Assembly (NCBI GenBank): GCA_001972305.1
Contig: BDDD01000570.1
Location: 124,001-188,000, forward strand
Reading direction: 5' to 3'
Origin: Cephalotus follicularis
Lineage: Eukaryota; Streptophyta; Magnoliopsida; Oxalidales; Cephalotaceae
DNA length: 64,000 nt
This document shows, piece after piece, positions 11,263 through 21,979 of the stretch. A program made the translations under genes and the position numbers. Each line of letters begins with the position of its first letter. Within the stretch, counting starts at the first letter, position 1. Below the pieces are notes generated by a model. That model worked only from the letters and a program-made list of their open reading frames with translations, ran no database searches and was not told the origin of the DNA.

Positions 11263-12670
11263 AACTGTCACGTCTCAAGCCGCGGGGGAACCCCACGACC
11301 CGATGCGTGATAACCTTCGATACAATCCAGTTTCATATCATATAAACCATACTGCAAAAGTCCTATAAATTTAAAACTTTAAATACCATGTGCAAGCGGA
11401 AGATAAACATCAATACATATATCTTAAGCGTTGCCACAAGCCAGCAGGTCAAAAGCTGAAATACAAATGTCTCTTATACATCGAATCTTCTACTCGAGGT
11501 AGATAATAAAATCAAAACTGCTGACCAAGATCTATCTGGAAACCCCGATCCACCTCGAGCTGCTTCACTGCGATGCACCACCGAGACTTGAACCTGACCC
11601 ATTACAAGAATGGGTCAGCAACCCATGGCTGTGTAGGCTACACTATATGGTATGCATACGATAGATATAACAGATTAATATGCATGACATGTTATATGCA
11701 TGAATGCTAATTGTGGACAGCGTCAGTATATCAACCCTCCCTAAGCGGTGGTATACTTGGTTATTCCTAATCGCATCAAAGGCCATAGGCCTACAGACAC
11801 TCCATAACACAATCTATAACCATCCATGGGGACAATCAATCAATAGGGTCAAGTACTTCTCTGCCGCTCAGGCCCAAGATAGTACCCCCATCGTCTATAC
11901 GCTCTATGTGCCATAGCCAAATTGAGCATAGGGTTACACCGGCCACATAATCCATACCATACCATAATGCCAGTCCTGAGGGTACTAGCCCATACCATAA
12001 TAGAGATCTCTGTGAGCTAAGACATGTCTGTAAGCATACCATACCATATCAATCCACAATGCGGTGATTGATGAAGTCACCCAAAAAGGGAGGATTCCAT
12101 AACCATAATATGTGGCCTACATCAATAATTCTTCATGACGTAAATGAAGATTATGAATGGGTTACCCCGTAAAGCCTTAACCATAACAATCCATCAATCA
12201 TAGTCATACCACATCCATACCCCATAACCATGATTCCATTGAAAGGATAGGGACCTACCATAAAGGATCACATAGGATCCATCCGCCAAAACCATTTAAA
12301 ATTGATTTCCATAACCATATCTCCAGGACCACATTTCCATGACCATATTTTCAAAACCAATTTCCATTTGCTGGTCCCTATCGGAATTATAAAAAAATGG
12401 AGAGGAGGTCTGACTAGGATATCAGCGTCCAGACATCCAAATTGAGCTATCCTAACCATTCTTGAAAACAATTTGTATAAAACACTTTTGTTGAAACTTT
12501 TCTTTAAAGAATCGCTTGAAAGTTGATTTGGAGATTAATAAGTGGTAAAAGAGGATTTCCATTGGCTACAACGCCTTAGGGAGGCTTCCTATTCAATCCA
12601 TTTGAAGAGAAAACCATTTGGGATTGAAAAACAGTTGAAACCAATGTAGTTTAGCTGAAACAGGGCACTG

Positions 12671-12925
12671 AGCATCGACTGCTTCATCCAAAGCATCGAT
12701 GATTAGCGCCAAAGCGCCGACCCTTTGTGCTAGGCGCCGACGATTAAGGCGTTTTGCCTTAAACGTCGACGAGTGCAGTAAGCTTCAACCATTTTGTAAC
12801 ATATAAAGTGCCGACGCTTTAACTGAAATCGCCGACAGTTAAAGCCTAAGGATCAACCATTACATGCAAGAGTCTACGATTAGAGCGGGCAAAGTGGCGA
12901 CGCCTATAGTCCAAGCGTCGATGGT
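12671..12925. repeat. TCGA/CCGA motif array in E2 LTR
   Basis: Cores begin at 12675, 12696, 12717 and 12737 (steps 21, 21, 20), followed by further copies at 12766 and beyond, of the type AAGCGCCGACG or AAACGTCGACG. Many have lost a CpG by transition. The units match the arrays of the other families in spacing but not in linker sequence. Confidence 0.87.
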
Positions 12926-13457
12926 TTGACAGTAACGACAGTTCGTCAAATCCACTGTAAAATCGATTTTAAAACCATTTAAATCCATTTAAAATCCAAT
13001 CCAAAGGTAGCTATAAGCCCCTAAGGTCGATAGCAAGTTAAAAACAACCTTAACCCTTCAGATCCATACTCATAACCCATAAATCTAGACAGAAAAGGAA
13101 TTAGGCCTATAAACCTAAACTCTCAATTCTCCCTTTGATTTCCATTTCAATCTATTTTAAACCATAACAGATACCCTAGTCCATCCATCTAGCATGAATA
13201 GAGCTATCCATAACCATAATATCATGTAAATCCATCAAAATATTCGAATCAAAGCATATGTAGAACCTACCTCAAATTAGATGAGAACAGAGAATATGTT
13301 GCTTGGATCCTCAAACTGTTTCTCCCTTCATGTTCTACACACAACCACAATCCCAAAGACACCTTCCATGCTCGATTTCACCCACTTTCTCTATCTAGAT
13401 CACTCTATTTGTCTCCCTCTCTCTAAATTGGAATGAGAAATGAAAGAGCTGAGCCGC

Positions 13458-13467
13458 CTATATATAG
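13458..13467 (-). promoter_or_regulatory. TATA box of E2 LTR
   Basis: The minus strand reads TTTCTATATATAGGCGG, an excellent plant TATA box. Transcription would run toward lower coordinates from about 13425. A CT-rich stretch (13380-13425) just downstream on the plus strand appears as a GA-rich leader on the transcribed strand. Confidence 0.62.
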
Positions 13468-13716
13468 AAATACGCTCCCTTTAGGAGAAAATCATATAAG
13501 CTATAACCAGGTTCTACTGAACCTCCACTACCCATAAACAAACATATGAATGAAAAATAGTATATATGATATACAGTCCATGCAATCCATCAATACAATA
13601 TTGTACAATACCATATATAAACACATACAATTCTGTACATATAAAAAAATTGGGGCTTAGATTAGAAACTTAAAATCGAAATAAAAGAATTAAACCTGGT
13701 TTTAATTCTTTGTTAC

Positions 13717-14247
13717 ACGTGATTGATAATCAATTAATATTGGTTATCCTAATGATCAACATCGACATCTAGCAATGCATATTGACCCCTAGGTAATATG
13801 AATATAACCTTAAACTTCGAACTACAGTTACGTATACGTATAATCCCTTTACCGACAATACTTGAATTAAACCTAGGGCAAGGAACATGTCGGGCCCTAA
13901 TATTTCATTCTTTAATATTATATCCAAGGCAATTAACTATCGGGATCAAATTAGAAACTCTTTCTAATTAACTGATCTCTAATATTGGAATCAACATTCC
14001 AATACATTTTCATCATAGCTAGGAAATCTTATAGGTAATAACCCAAAGCATAAACTCCCTTTACTAGGAGCGGTAGATTTCATATTGCTCACTCACATAT
14101 CTCCATGCATAATCAACCCACCCAACTAATGCCTGTATACTCCTCGTGGTTAGAAGATGTACTTAAGTATCATCAAAGTATGCTATCATATACACTAGAC
14201 ATCTAATGGTTGCTCATGTCTAAGGACCACCCACACTACTGCAATAC
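13717..14247 (-). repeat. Copia H 3' LTR, left part
   Basis: AT-rich non-coding sequence that continues across the G insertion at 24616, since the 5-bp duplication AATAC flanks G on both sides. The left limit against the E2 LTR is uncertain (13640-13720). Confidence 0.6.
14243..14247. repeat. Target-site duplication of copia G, left
   Basis: AATAC directly before the LTR start TGTTGG at 14248. The identical AATAC at 24616-24620 follows the other LTR. Confidence 0.92.
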
Positions 14248-14687
14248 TGTTGGAAACCCGGGTGGTCTCCCGGTCAATTTTGGGTCTAGGATGCTAGTGT
14301 GTATAATTTTAATTTTACAAAAGACACCAAGACGGCAAGTCAAGGTTTACACTAACATCTTGCTACCAAAATCAATATGCCTAGGATCTCCGTTTGATGT
14401 TCAATCGAACAATTACGAAATCAAGCATGCACGCAAAACCATAAAGTTTAAGCACAGAGGAAAACATAAAAACATAAGTGAAGCAACCATACCAACGTTG
14501 GAGGCTCCACCATTTTGCCGCTACGCACTTGCAGCAGCAACTGTCGGTCACCGGTAACACCGTCGAATTTCGAACAGTTCACGTTAGGTCCGATCTTGAC
14601 ACCACCGGACTCCAAAAATTCTGCTCTACCCGAATCTGGAGGAGACACACCCGGAACCGCGCCAGAACACGGCTGCCAGAGGCAGCG

Positions 14688-14713
14688 ACTCACTGAGTTC
14701 AAACTCAGTGAGT
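14688..14713. repeat. Perfect inverted repeat in copia G LTR
   Basis: ACTCACTGAGTT (14688-14699) and AACTCAGTGAGT (14702-14713) are exact reverse complements with a 2-bp gap. The 5' LTR copy near 22420-22445 keeps 11-bp arms. It sits at the edge of the GC-rich GACTC block. Confidence 0.9.
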
Positions 14714-14769
14714 CTCGATCAACTCATCATTGACCGGCCTTGACATATGTGGACGCTAACACCACGATG

Positions 14770-15000
14770 AACGCGCCGGTGGCCAAGACTCGGCGAGACT
14801 CGTCCAGGAACGCCATGAACGACCGGTGGCGAGTCACGAGGTTGACTCGCCGTTCGTCACCAGCGGCCACCAAGCCACCAAACGGCTCAGCGACACCAGC
14901 CCGACACACCCCAACCCAAGACTCGCCGTGACTCAGCGCAGAACGCCAAGTCATAACAGCCCGACACGTCAACTCGCCCAGTTGACTCACCAACGGAAAA
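14770..15000. repeat. GACTC/GAGTC motif cluster in copia G LTR
   Basis: Many copies of GACTCGCC or GGCGAGTC and relatives occur within about 230 bp. They include GGCGAGTC and GACTCGCC facing each other across 8 bp near 14827-14850. The matching cluster in the other LTR is at about 22500-22735. Unlike the TCGA arrays, no single spacing dominates. Confidence 0.75.
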
Positions 15001-16928
15001 CGGCCAGAAAACAACCGGAAAACGCCTAAACTAAGGTCAAGATAGGTAGAGCCAAAGGTTGGCTCCACCTACCAGTGACGATCGGGGGCAGAAAGGGACG
15101 CAAGAGCAGGGGGGCGGCAGAAACGCGATCTACCTCCACAGAGAGAAAGAGGGAAAAAGAAAGGAGAAATCGGGAGAGAGAAGAGAGAAGGCTTACCAGG
15201 GATGGTCGCTCGCCTTTTCACGGCCTCCGGCGCGAAGCGCCGGTCTCTCCTCCGGCCAGAACGCGACCCTGCGCGCCTGACGCCTTCTGAGTCTCATTCC
15301 TGCCCAAAACGCACGAGTCGTACGTTACAATAAGAAGCAATGGGAGAGATGGGAGAGAGTGTGAGAGAGATTAAGAGAGTGATATTTTAAAAAACTCTTT
15401 TTTAAAATGCATTTTTGACTTAAATAAAATTAAGTCTCTCTCCCTCTCTCTCTCATTTTTCTTTTCCCTTTTCTCCTTTCAAAAAATATCTTTCAATTTA
15501 AATTAAATTTCTCTTTCAAAATTAATTTGTTTCTCCCACATGTTTAATAATTCTTTTAATTAATTAAACATGTTTCTCTCTTTTATGATTCAATTAAGAT
15601 CTCTCGTTTTAAATAATTAAAGACTCTCTCTTTAATTAATTTAATTAAAATTAAATCATGCTCTGGCTTTAAAGTCTCTTTATATATCAAGATGACTATT
15701 AGTGGAACGAAAAACAAACCACTAATGTCAAAATAATATATAGTAGTTAAAAAACTAGATTTACCACCAAGCGAGCATGTGTGCAGCATGCATCACTTTT
15801 CCAATAATAGGGCGGGACCCGAAAGCCTGGTGGATTTCTGGTACGATGATAAATTTCCCAGAAGATCCCTAAGTTCTGGTACGACTATCCAGCTGATAGC
15901 CCCGGTGTGATTCCCATCACCCCTCGGATCCGTGTAAACCACGTCTATCATTCGTTAGCCGGTTCCCCAGTACTTTATCAGTGTCATCGGTTTGCGTGCA
16001 GCGTATCCTTCATCATCTTGGCTCCGACCGTGGACTAGGGTTTGGATAAATGTCACCCCTTGGTAAAACAGCGATAACTATAATTCTATGAAGGCACTGA
16101 GACTATAGGAGATATCCCCAGAAAACTCTCGTTCCCAATCTCCCAGTACACGGCCGGGAATTTTAAGTCTTCAACGATAACAGATGTTATGGAGCCTACA
16201 ACCCTCAACACGGGTATGACGATCCCATCTTGCAAACTCGCCCATACATCTCATTGCAGCTCCCACAAGGCCCAAAGACAACCCTTTTGCCAGCATGTGG
16301 CTAGTGTTGGGGAAGGCAGAAATCAAAGCCAGGCAGTTACTACACAACGTATGCCTGCCGCTCAGGTCTAACAATACAACGTAAATAATGTATGATCTAC
16401 TAGTCATCTTTGACTAAACACTACCACGACAATAGGAACTGTATTGACAGAGGTGTTGAATCTCCAAATAGATAACCTATAGTGGGTCGGTTCAGTGTCG
16501 TGCCTCTACACGCACCCCGCATCAGCTTTAGGGTAAAACCCAAATGGGAATGAGATAATCCATCCTCCCTAACATCGGGAGCAAGCATAACATGAAAAGT
16601 CTTTGCGGTTCATCAATTGCCCTAAGAAAGTGAACCTATGACTTGTAACTTTTGTCACAAGGGAGTAAGGATCTCATTCTCATAACCTCTCAGGCACGAG
16701 ATCCAACCCTTTACGGACAGGACGCTATATGTTTATTCAGTTGACATGGTGATCAACTGATCCGTTGAGACGGTTTGGGGTAAAACATATAGCTAGATGC
16801 CAATCTTTATTAAATATGCACAATAAAACACTAATTGAACTAAGAATGTACAATTCAAGAGTGTGTCATATGCTGAGAACATATGTTTGCAGCCTCCACG
16901 TGGCTTGCAAGGACACCCTAATCTAACA

Positions 16929-16941
16929 ATCTCCCACTTGG
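16929..16941 (-). promoter_or_regulatory. Copia G polypurine tract
   Basis: The minus strand reads CCAAGTGGGAGAT directly before the 3' LTR (TGTTAGATT). This is where plus-strand cDNA synthesis would be primed. Confidence 0.75.
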
Positions 16942-19440
16942 CCCTCCAGCCACGAAGACCTACAGCCTAAGCATATCGCACTCTAGCACTGCTCATGGCC
17001 TTGGTCAGTGGGTCTGCTAAGTTCGCTTCCCGCGCGACTCTCTCTGATCGTGACACCTTCTCTCATGATGTCTCCTTTATTTCCTCAATAACATCTCTTT
17101 CGAAACGTTACATTCATCTATGATCTCCATGATCAAATGATACCATTGTTGTATATGTTTGGGCGGTAATGAGACCCGGGTTCCTTAGTTTGTACAAAGC
17201 CCCATCGTCGTCCCTATGCTGCACAACTGGACAACAACAGATAGAACCACATAAAGTTCCGCAATGAACTTCCGCTACAAAACCAGCTACCATAACTGGC
17301 ATCACAGGTTGCACATACTTTTATTCTCTGGTGAAGTCTGCAGTCCTTGACTCTCACAAACTCCTCCTACTCACACGACACTTCCATTCAAGATCAACAC
17401 ATATCCTGAAATGGATTTGTGATCATCCGGATCACAATTGAAACTAGAGATAAACTAACTCTTACGTCTCAATTTAATATATTCTCCATGTGTCAAGAAA
17501 TAATCCTGAGTCTTTCACAGGCATTATATCCTCTTGACTATGTCCCTATGTCTCTTACAGGGAATGTACTGAAATCGACTAGCCAAACCCTTAGGCATAT
17601 CGACATCAGGCTCAGTACAAAGTATGGCATACATGATGGAACCTATTGACAAAGAATAAGGTTGTCTATTCATGCGTGTCCTCTCCTTAGAAGTCATGGA
17701 AGACTTTCTCTTGAAAAGGTGAATTCCTTGGCTAATTCGCAGTAAGCCATATATGGAATTCGTTTCCATACTATTTCAGCAACCCGCTGATGTACTGGCT
17801 TTGGGAAAGTCCAAGCAATCTACTTGATCTACTCTTTACACCTTCATTCTCTAAAACGTAGAAAGCCTCTCCTAAATCCTTTATGGAGAAGTTCTTGCTT
17901 AACTGTACTTCAATATACCTATACCATTCTCTATGTGTAGTATGTCTTCTACATACAGTGCCAAGAAATTGATTACTGGGTTATCCTATTTCTGATAGAC
18001 ATTAGGCTTATCCATATATTTGACGAAGTCAAAATGGATATTTCAGCTACGGGATGCTTGCTTAAGGTGGTAGACCTTTGGAGCTTGCACCTTTTGTGCT
18101 TATGCCCTTTGGATGTAAACCGCTTGGGTTTAGGACATAAAGATGTGCTCTTCAAGATAGTCAATCTTGCAGACTGTCTTGACATCCATTTTCCATAGCT
18201 CATTAACATAATGAGTGGCAATTGCAAGCATTATCCGAATGGACTAAAGCACTACAACTTGTGAGAAAGTTCTCAGTATACAGACCTCTTGTCTTAGTGT
18301 ATATCCTTTCGCGACCAATTGAGCTTTAAAGGTTTGAACCTTTACTGTTAACGCCAATCTTCCTCTTGAAGATTTACTTGCATCTGATAGGATTTTAATC
18401 CTTTGGGTGCGTATACCAAGTCCCTCACTTGGTAGGCGTATATGGAGTCCTTTTGGGATTTCATGATCTCTTATCATGTTCTGGAATTAGTGCTCTTCAC
18501 TACTCCCTTGTAGCTGACAAGCTCGTCATCACGCTGACGTTAGGTTCGTCAGTGTCTTAATGAGAAAACCTTAATTCTCAGGCGTCGACAAAAACCTTTG
18601 CCTGATCTCCTCGCTAGAGGATTGCCTTACCGAGACTCTCTCTCAGATTGGAATCATTTCCCAATTATGTCTTTAGAAGAATAAACTTCGAGTTCCTTAT
18701 CATCCTGTGGGTTTCTACCTGGTGGAAACTCTCTTTGTTTCACCTAACTCCCACTGCTTCTTGCAATCAGGTATTCCTCTCTAGGAATTTTGTACTATGC
18801 GAAACAAAACCATATTTGCTCGCTGGGATGGTAGAAGTAATATCCTAAGCATCTCTTAGGACATTCCACAAACCGGCAACGTCTCGATCGTGCCTCCAGT
18901 TTAGAAGGTTTCCACCTTCTTAAATAAACTGGATAGCCTTTAACCCTCTTGGTTTAGACTGGGTTTCCTCCATTTGAATATCTCACTAAATATGGAGGGG
19001 ACGAATTTCAAAGGAATCCGGATTAGGATATGCTCTGCCAACTGCAGTGCAACCCCAGAAAAAGATTTGGAAGATATCTAAAAGACATAATGGACCTTAC
19101 CATTATCTACTTCTTATCATAAATCCATGACTCTTTCGTAGGATTTTAGACTTGTGTTCCTCCTGAAACACTTACCCAAAATCATGATAAAACACCGATG
19201 ATGGTATTGAAGTATTGAAAATCTCCATTTGCATTAACCGATATTGGTTCACTACCATCGGTGTAGACTTAACCTAATATGTCCACTATCCTTTCTCCTC
19301 GCACGGAGAAGGGAGATTTGGTCATTACACCAATCACACATGGTGCACACATTGGAGAGGACCACACGTCCTGGATGTCCTCATAGATCATCCTTAACAA
19401 TTGTGTTTTCCTAGCATCTCTAGGATGACCTAATCAACAA
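16942..19440 (-). pseudogene. Copia G pol region (RNase H, RT, integrase; fossil)
   Basis: Minus-strand translations show, from low to high coordinates, the RNase H end (16950-17020), RT (17500-18480: RISQGIHLFKRKSSMTSK and IGSIMYAILCTEPDVDMPKG in the 17.5-17.8 kb part, then FKAQLVAKGYTLRQEV near 18300) and, in the 19320-19440 stretch, the GAG-pre-integrase/zinc block HPRDARKTQLLRMIYEDIQD. The order integrase-RT-RNase H is the copia order. IGSIMYA and LVAKGYTQ are standard Ty1/copia RT and connection motifs. It is strongly decayed, with dozens of breaks. Confidence 0.82.
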
Positions 19441-21960
19441 TGCAATAATAATGAAGGATTTATATCTTTTATTAATTTGTTCCTTTGAATTGTTAATATA
19501 ATGTTATGGTAATTGTATAAGACATAGATCTGTTATGTCCACGTGCCTCTTGCACTAACTAGAACATTGAAATGTATAAGACTAAGAATTTATACAAAAA
19601 TTTGAGCTTCAGCTCATCTTATACATATATCACATAGAAACAAAATTCCATACAATGTTCTTTATATACAGAGATCAAATATTTATTACATAACCATTTA
19701 CAAAAATATACAATTCATAAACGCCAACTACATAGGTGTGAATCCTCGATGCATCACCATGGCGCCAGTCCATAGCTTTACCAGCTCTCTCAACAGTCTA
19801 GTGTCTCTCAGCCACCTGCAAAGAGTTACAAATGTTAGTCTCACAATCTGAGCCAACTACTCGAATTGAACTTACATTCTAAACTAGATAAAACATGAAA
19901 GTACCTAGCCATAAGGTATTTTCGTGCTTTGGACTATAGGAACAGATTATATCTCTTCAAATTGCCTTAGCTTCCCACAATAGAAGTAGGCAACCTCCAT
20001 ATAAAACTTTTAGATCCTATCTAGAATGGAATCCCCTTGCACTAATTGCCTCTTCCTTGGGTTTTCACCCTTGGAACTTAGATTCACTTGATCTATCTCC
20101 CCTTGAGTTTATTCAAGTAGGAAATCGAGACATCACAAACGATCATGACCTCTCTTGGTCAAAATCTACCTTTACAATCCTCGATTGGGTGCCATACAAC
20201 TCCTCGAGTTGTGTAAGCATGACACACAAGGATTGTGAGTGCATAACCCGATCATAAGGAAATGTGGCAATATGCCAACAATTGATAGGGTACGAGCTAG
20301 ATAATCGTCGTTCCACCATTTAGCCCAACTGGTCTTGTGATGGTTGGATACATCGTTCACTAGCTCGGGGTAATCTCAGTCTTGACATGAGTGACTCTCA
20401 TGCTCATGAGAATGTTGCGTTAAACATGTTTCCATTCAGTGAAAGACAGATGTTCAAGTTTTGGAGTTTTAAACGTGTTTGAAAATTGTTTGTGCTGTTT
20501 GCCAATTTGAGTACATTATCAAGTATGTAAAAAACTAGCAACCTATATGAGGAAAAAGAAAGAGAATATTAACAGATCATTCCATTTATGTTATTACCAT
20601 AATCCTTGGTCTTTTGTAATTATGACTCCTCCCACTATTCTAATCGTATCCCACTCCTCCATGTGGAATTCGAGAAACCTCTTGGTTCCTAGTGGGGATC
20701 AGAATCTATCCCGCCCTATCATGGTCTTAGCGGTGCGCATGACAAACCACAATACCGAATAGTTAGGCTTAAAGCATCATATTTTCATTAGGGCCTCTTG
20801 CCCAAAATACAAGATCCGATACAAGTTCCGGCCTCACGACCCATATAATCCACAACATTGGGCTGTGCCAATAATATGAACTCGGTATAAGTCCGAACCC
20901 ACAATCCTCAAAGAAATGAACATGTTTTGTTACCCACAAGGGAGCTTGTCAGAGTTTCAAAACATGGTTATTTCCTTCTAGTGCACCTCACACTGAAATT
21001 GAATGGAAATGGTCATACGGGGGACCTCTGCGGTGGGCAGTGCTATCCCCAATATGTCCACACCATTCAACGAAAATTGTGGAAGGCCAACGACGGGACA
21101 GCCTTATGTCCCACCGCTTATGGACTTATTATATCACAAGTTGGAGGAATTTGGTCTCATCAAATATTATATATTACCAAAAATCCGTTTTAGATAATTT
21201 TAATTATCTTCCAATCCATTTGGACGACTTAGCTTGCTTGACGTGTTTGGATTTGTTTGCAAAAACAAAACATCCATCTCATGCAACCTATTTCCCTCTT
21301 AGAAATAAATATGGTCTGGCCAGGGATTAAATCTATGAGAGATCACACGAGCGTATGTGATCCCTCGGTCTCCTAGGTGAACTATTCCATATTGCTTTAT
21401 TACAAAATGCACCATGCATACATGGCCTTCACTTGGTCTTGTAACGTCCTTGATCTTCCTCTTCAAGCTCCTTTGTAATTCTTATTTGTTTACAAAATGA
21501 AATTACCAAAATACATTTAAAAATAAACAATAGAAAACAAAATGGAGGGAGAGAGAAATAAAACAAATAAGGAAATAAAAGGTGCTCGCAGGCAACCTTA
21601 TTACAGGTCAAATAAAGTACATGATAATAAAGCGAATTAAGCCATCCACAAAAGAAACCAAAAAGCTAGGTTCAATCCCATAGCCTACCATCATGCATAA
21701 GACATTTAAAATCTACATCTACTATAGACTTTAAATAAACACTAGCAATTTCAATTTCCGATGGCCAATCGAAACAATTCCACAAGTTTGCCGACATTCC
21801 ATTAAACCTCCCACTAGATTATTTAAAACCTAGTTTCCCGAAAAATATATTTTATTTTATAAAACCAACCATGGGAAGAGAATTAAACAAGAATTTCAGG
21901 TACTTTAATTATTTCAAAATAGCCACCAAAACCGAAATTATAGTCCAATTGAAATTAAAC
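19441..21960 (-). other. Copia G gag and leader region, unresolved
   Basis: This is the interval expected to hold gag and the 5' leader. It is AT-rich, with short frames only and no zinc knuckle or gag motif that I can recognise. Parts such as 19450-19720 and 21430-21640 look non-coding. Whether gag has decayed beyond recognition or was never present cannot be told from the sequence alone. Confidence 0.5.
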
Positions 21961-21977
21961 GGATCTCTTTGATACCA
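21961..21977 (-). promoter_or_regulatory. Copia G primer-binding site (tRNA-iMet type)
   Basis: The minus strand reads TGGTATCAAAGAGATCC two bases inside the 5' LTR. The first eight bases match the initiator-Met complement, and the TGGTATCA form is typical of copia. Confidence 0.8.
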
Positions 21978-21979
21978 CT

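Larger units (their letters stand above)
8405..13716 (-). mobile_element. Ty3/gypsy chromovirus, incomplete (fossil, E2)
   Basis: From high to low coordinates on the minus strand: 5' LTR, tRNA-Met-type primer site, gag with zinc-knuckle region, protease, then RT, which stops where the 7836-8401 fragment begins. RNase H, integrase and the 3' LTR are absent from this window. Gag (PPSFTGDSDAVTTERWRMHM) and RT belong to the Tekay/Del-like chromoviruses but are clearly distinct from elements A, B and D. Several breaks affect the coding part. Age cannot be dated with one LTR. Confidence 0.85.
11266..13716 (-). repeat. E2 5' LTR
   Basis: The inner edge TGTCACGTCTCAAG (11266) is fixed by the primer site. 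The outer edge is placed at TTTGTTACA (13716), though ACA near 13640 is an alternative. The length of about 2.4 kb matches the other chromovirus LTRs here. It contains a TATA box at 13458, a TCGA motif array at 12671-12925 and otherwise low-complexity AT-rich sequence. Since TATA lies about 250 bp from the outer end, about 2.1 kb is transcribed leader and the array sits in that transcribed part. Confidence 0.72.
14248..16928 (-). repeat. Copia G 3' LTR
   Basis: It runs from TGTTGGAAACCC (14248) to CTAACA (16928); on the minus strand it opens TGTTAGATTAGGGTGTCC and ends in CCAACA. At 2.68 kb it is long for copia. It includes a GC-rich block with GACTC/GAGTC motifs (14560-15070), GA- and CT-rich runs (15130-15180, 15360-15480), and AT-rich sequence to 15780. 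Translated frames in it show no known domain. Confidence 0.92.

Noticed and set aside
14448-15300. Several overlapping 60-110-codon frames in the copia G LTR, repeated at 22180-23116
   Set aside because: They come in both strands and all frames over a GC-rich block; GC richness removes stops. No domain is visible.
19441-21960. Possible captured host gene in the interior of copia G
   Set aside because: Only short frames and AT-rich sequence; no domain or exon pattern that I can support.
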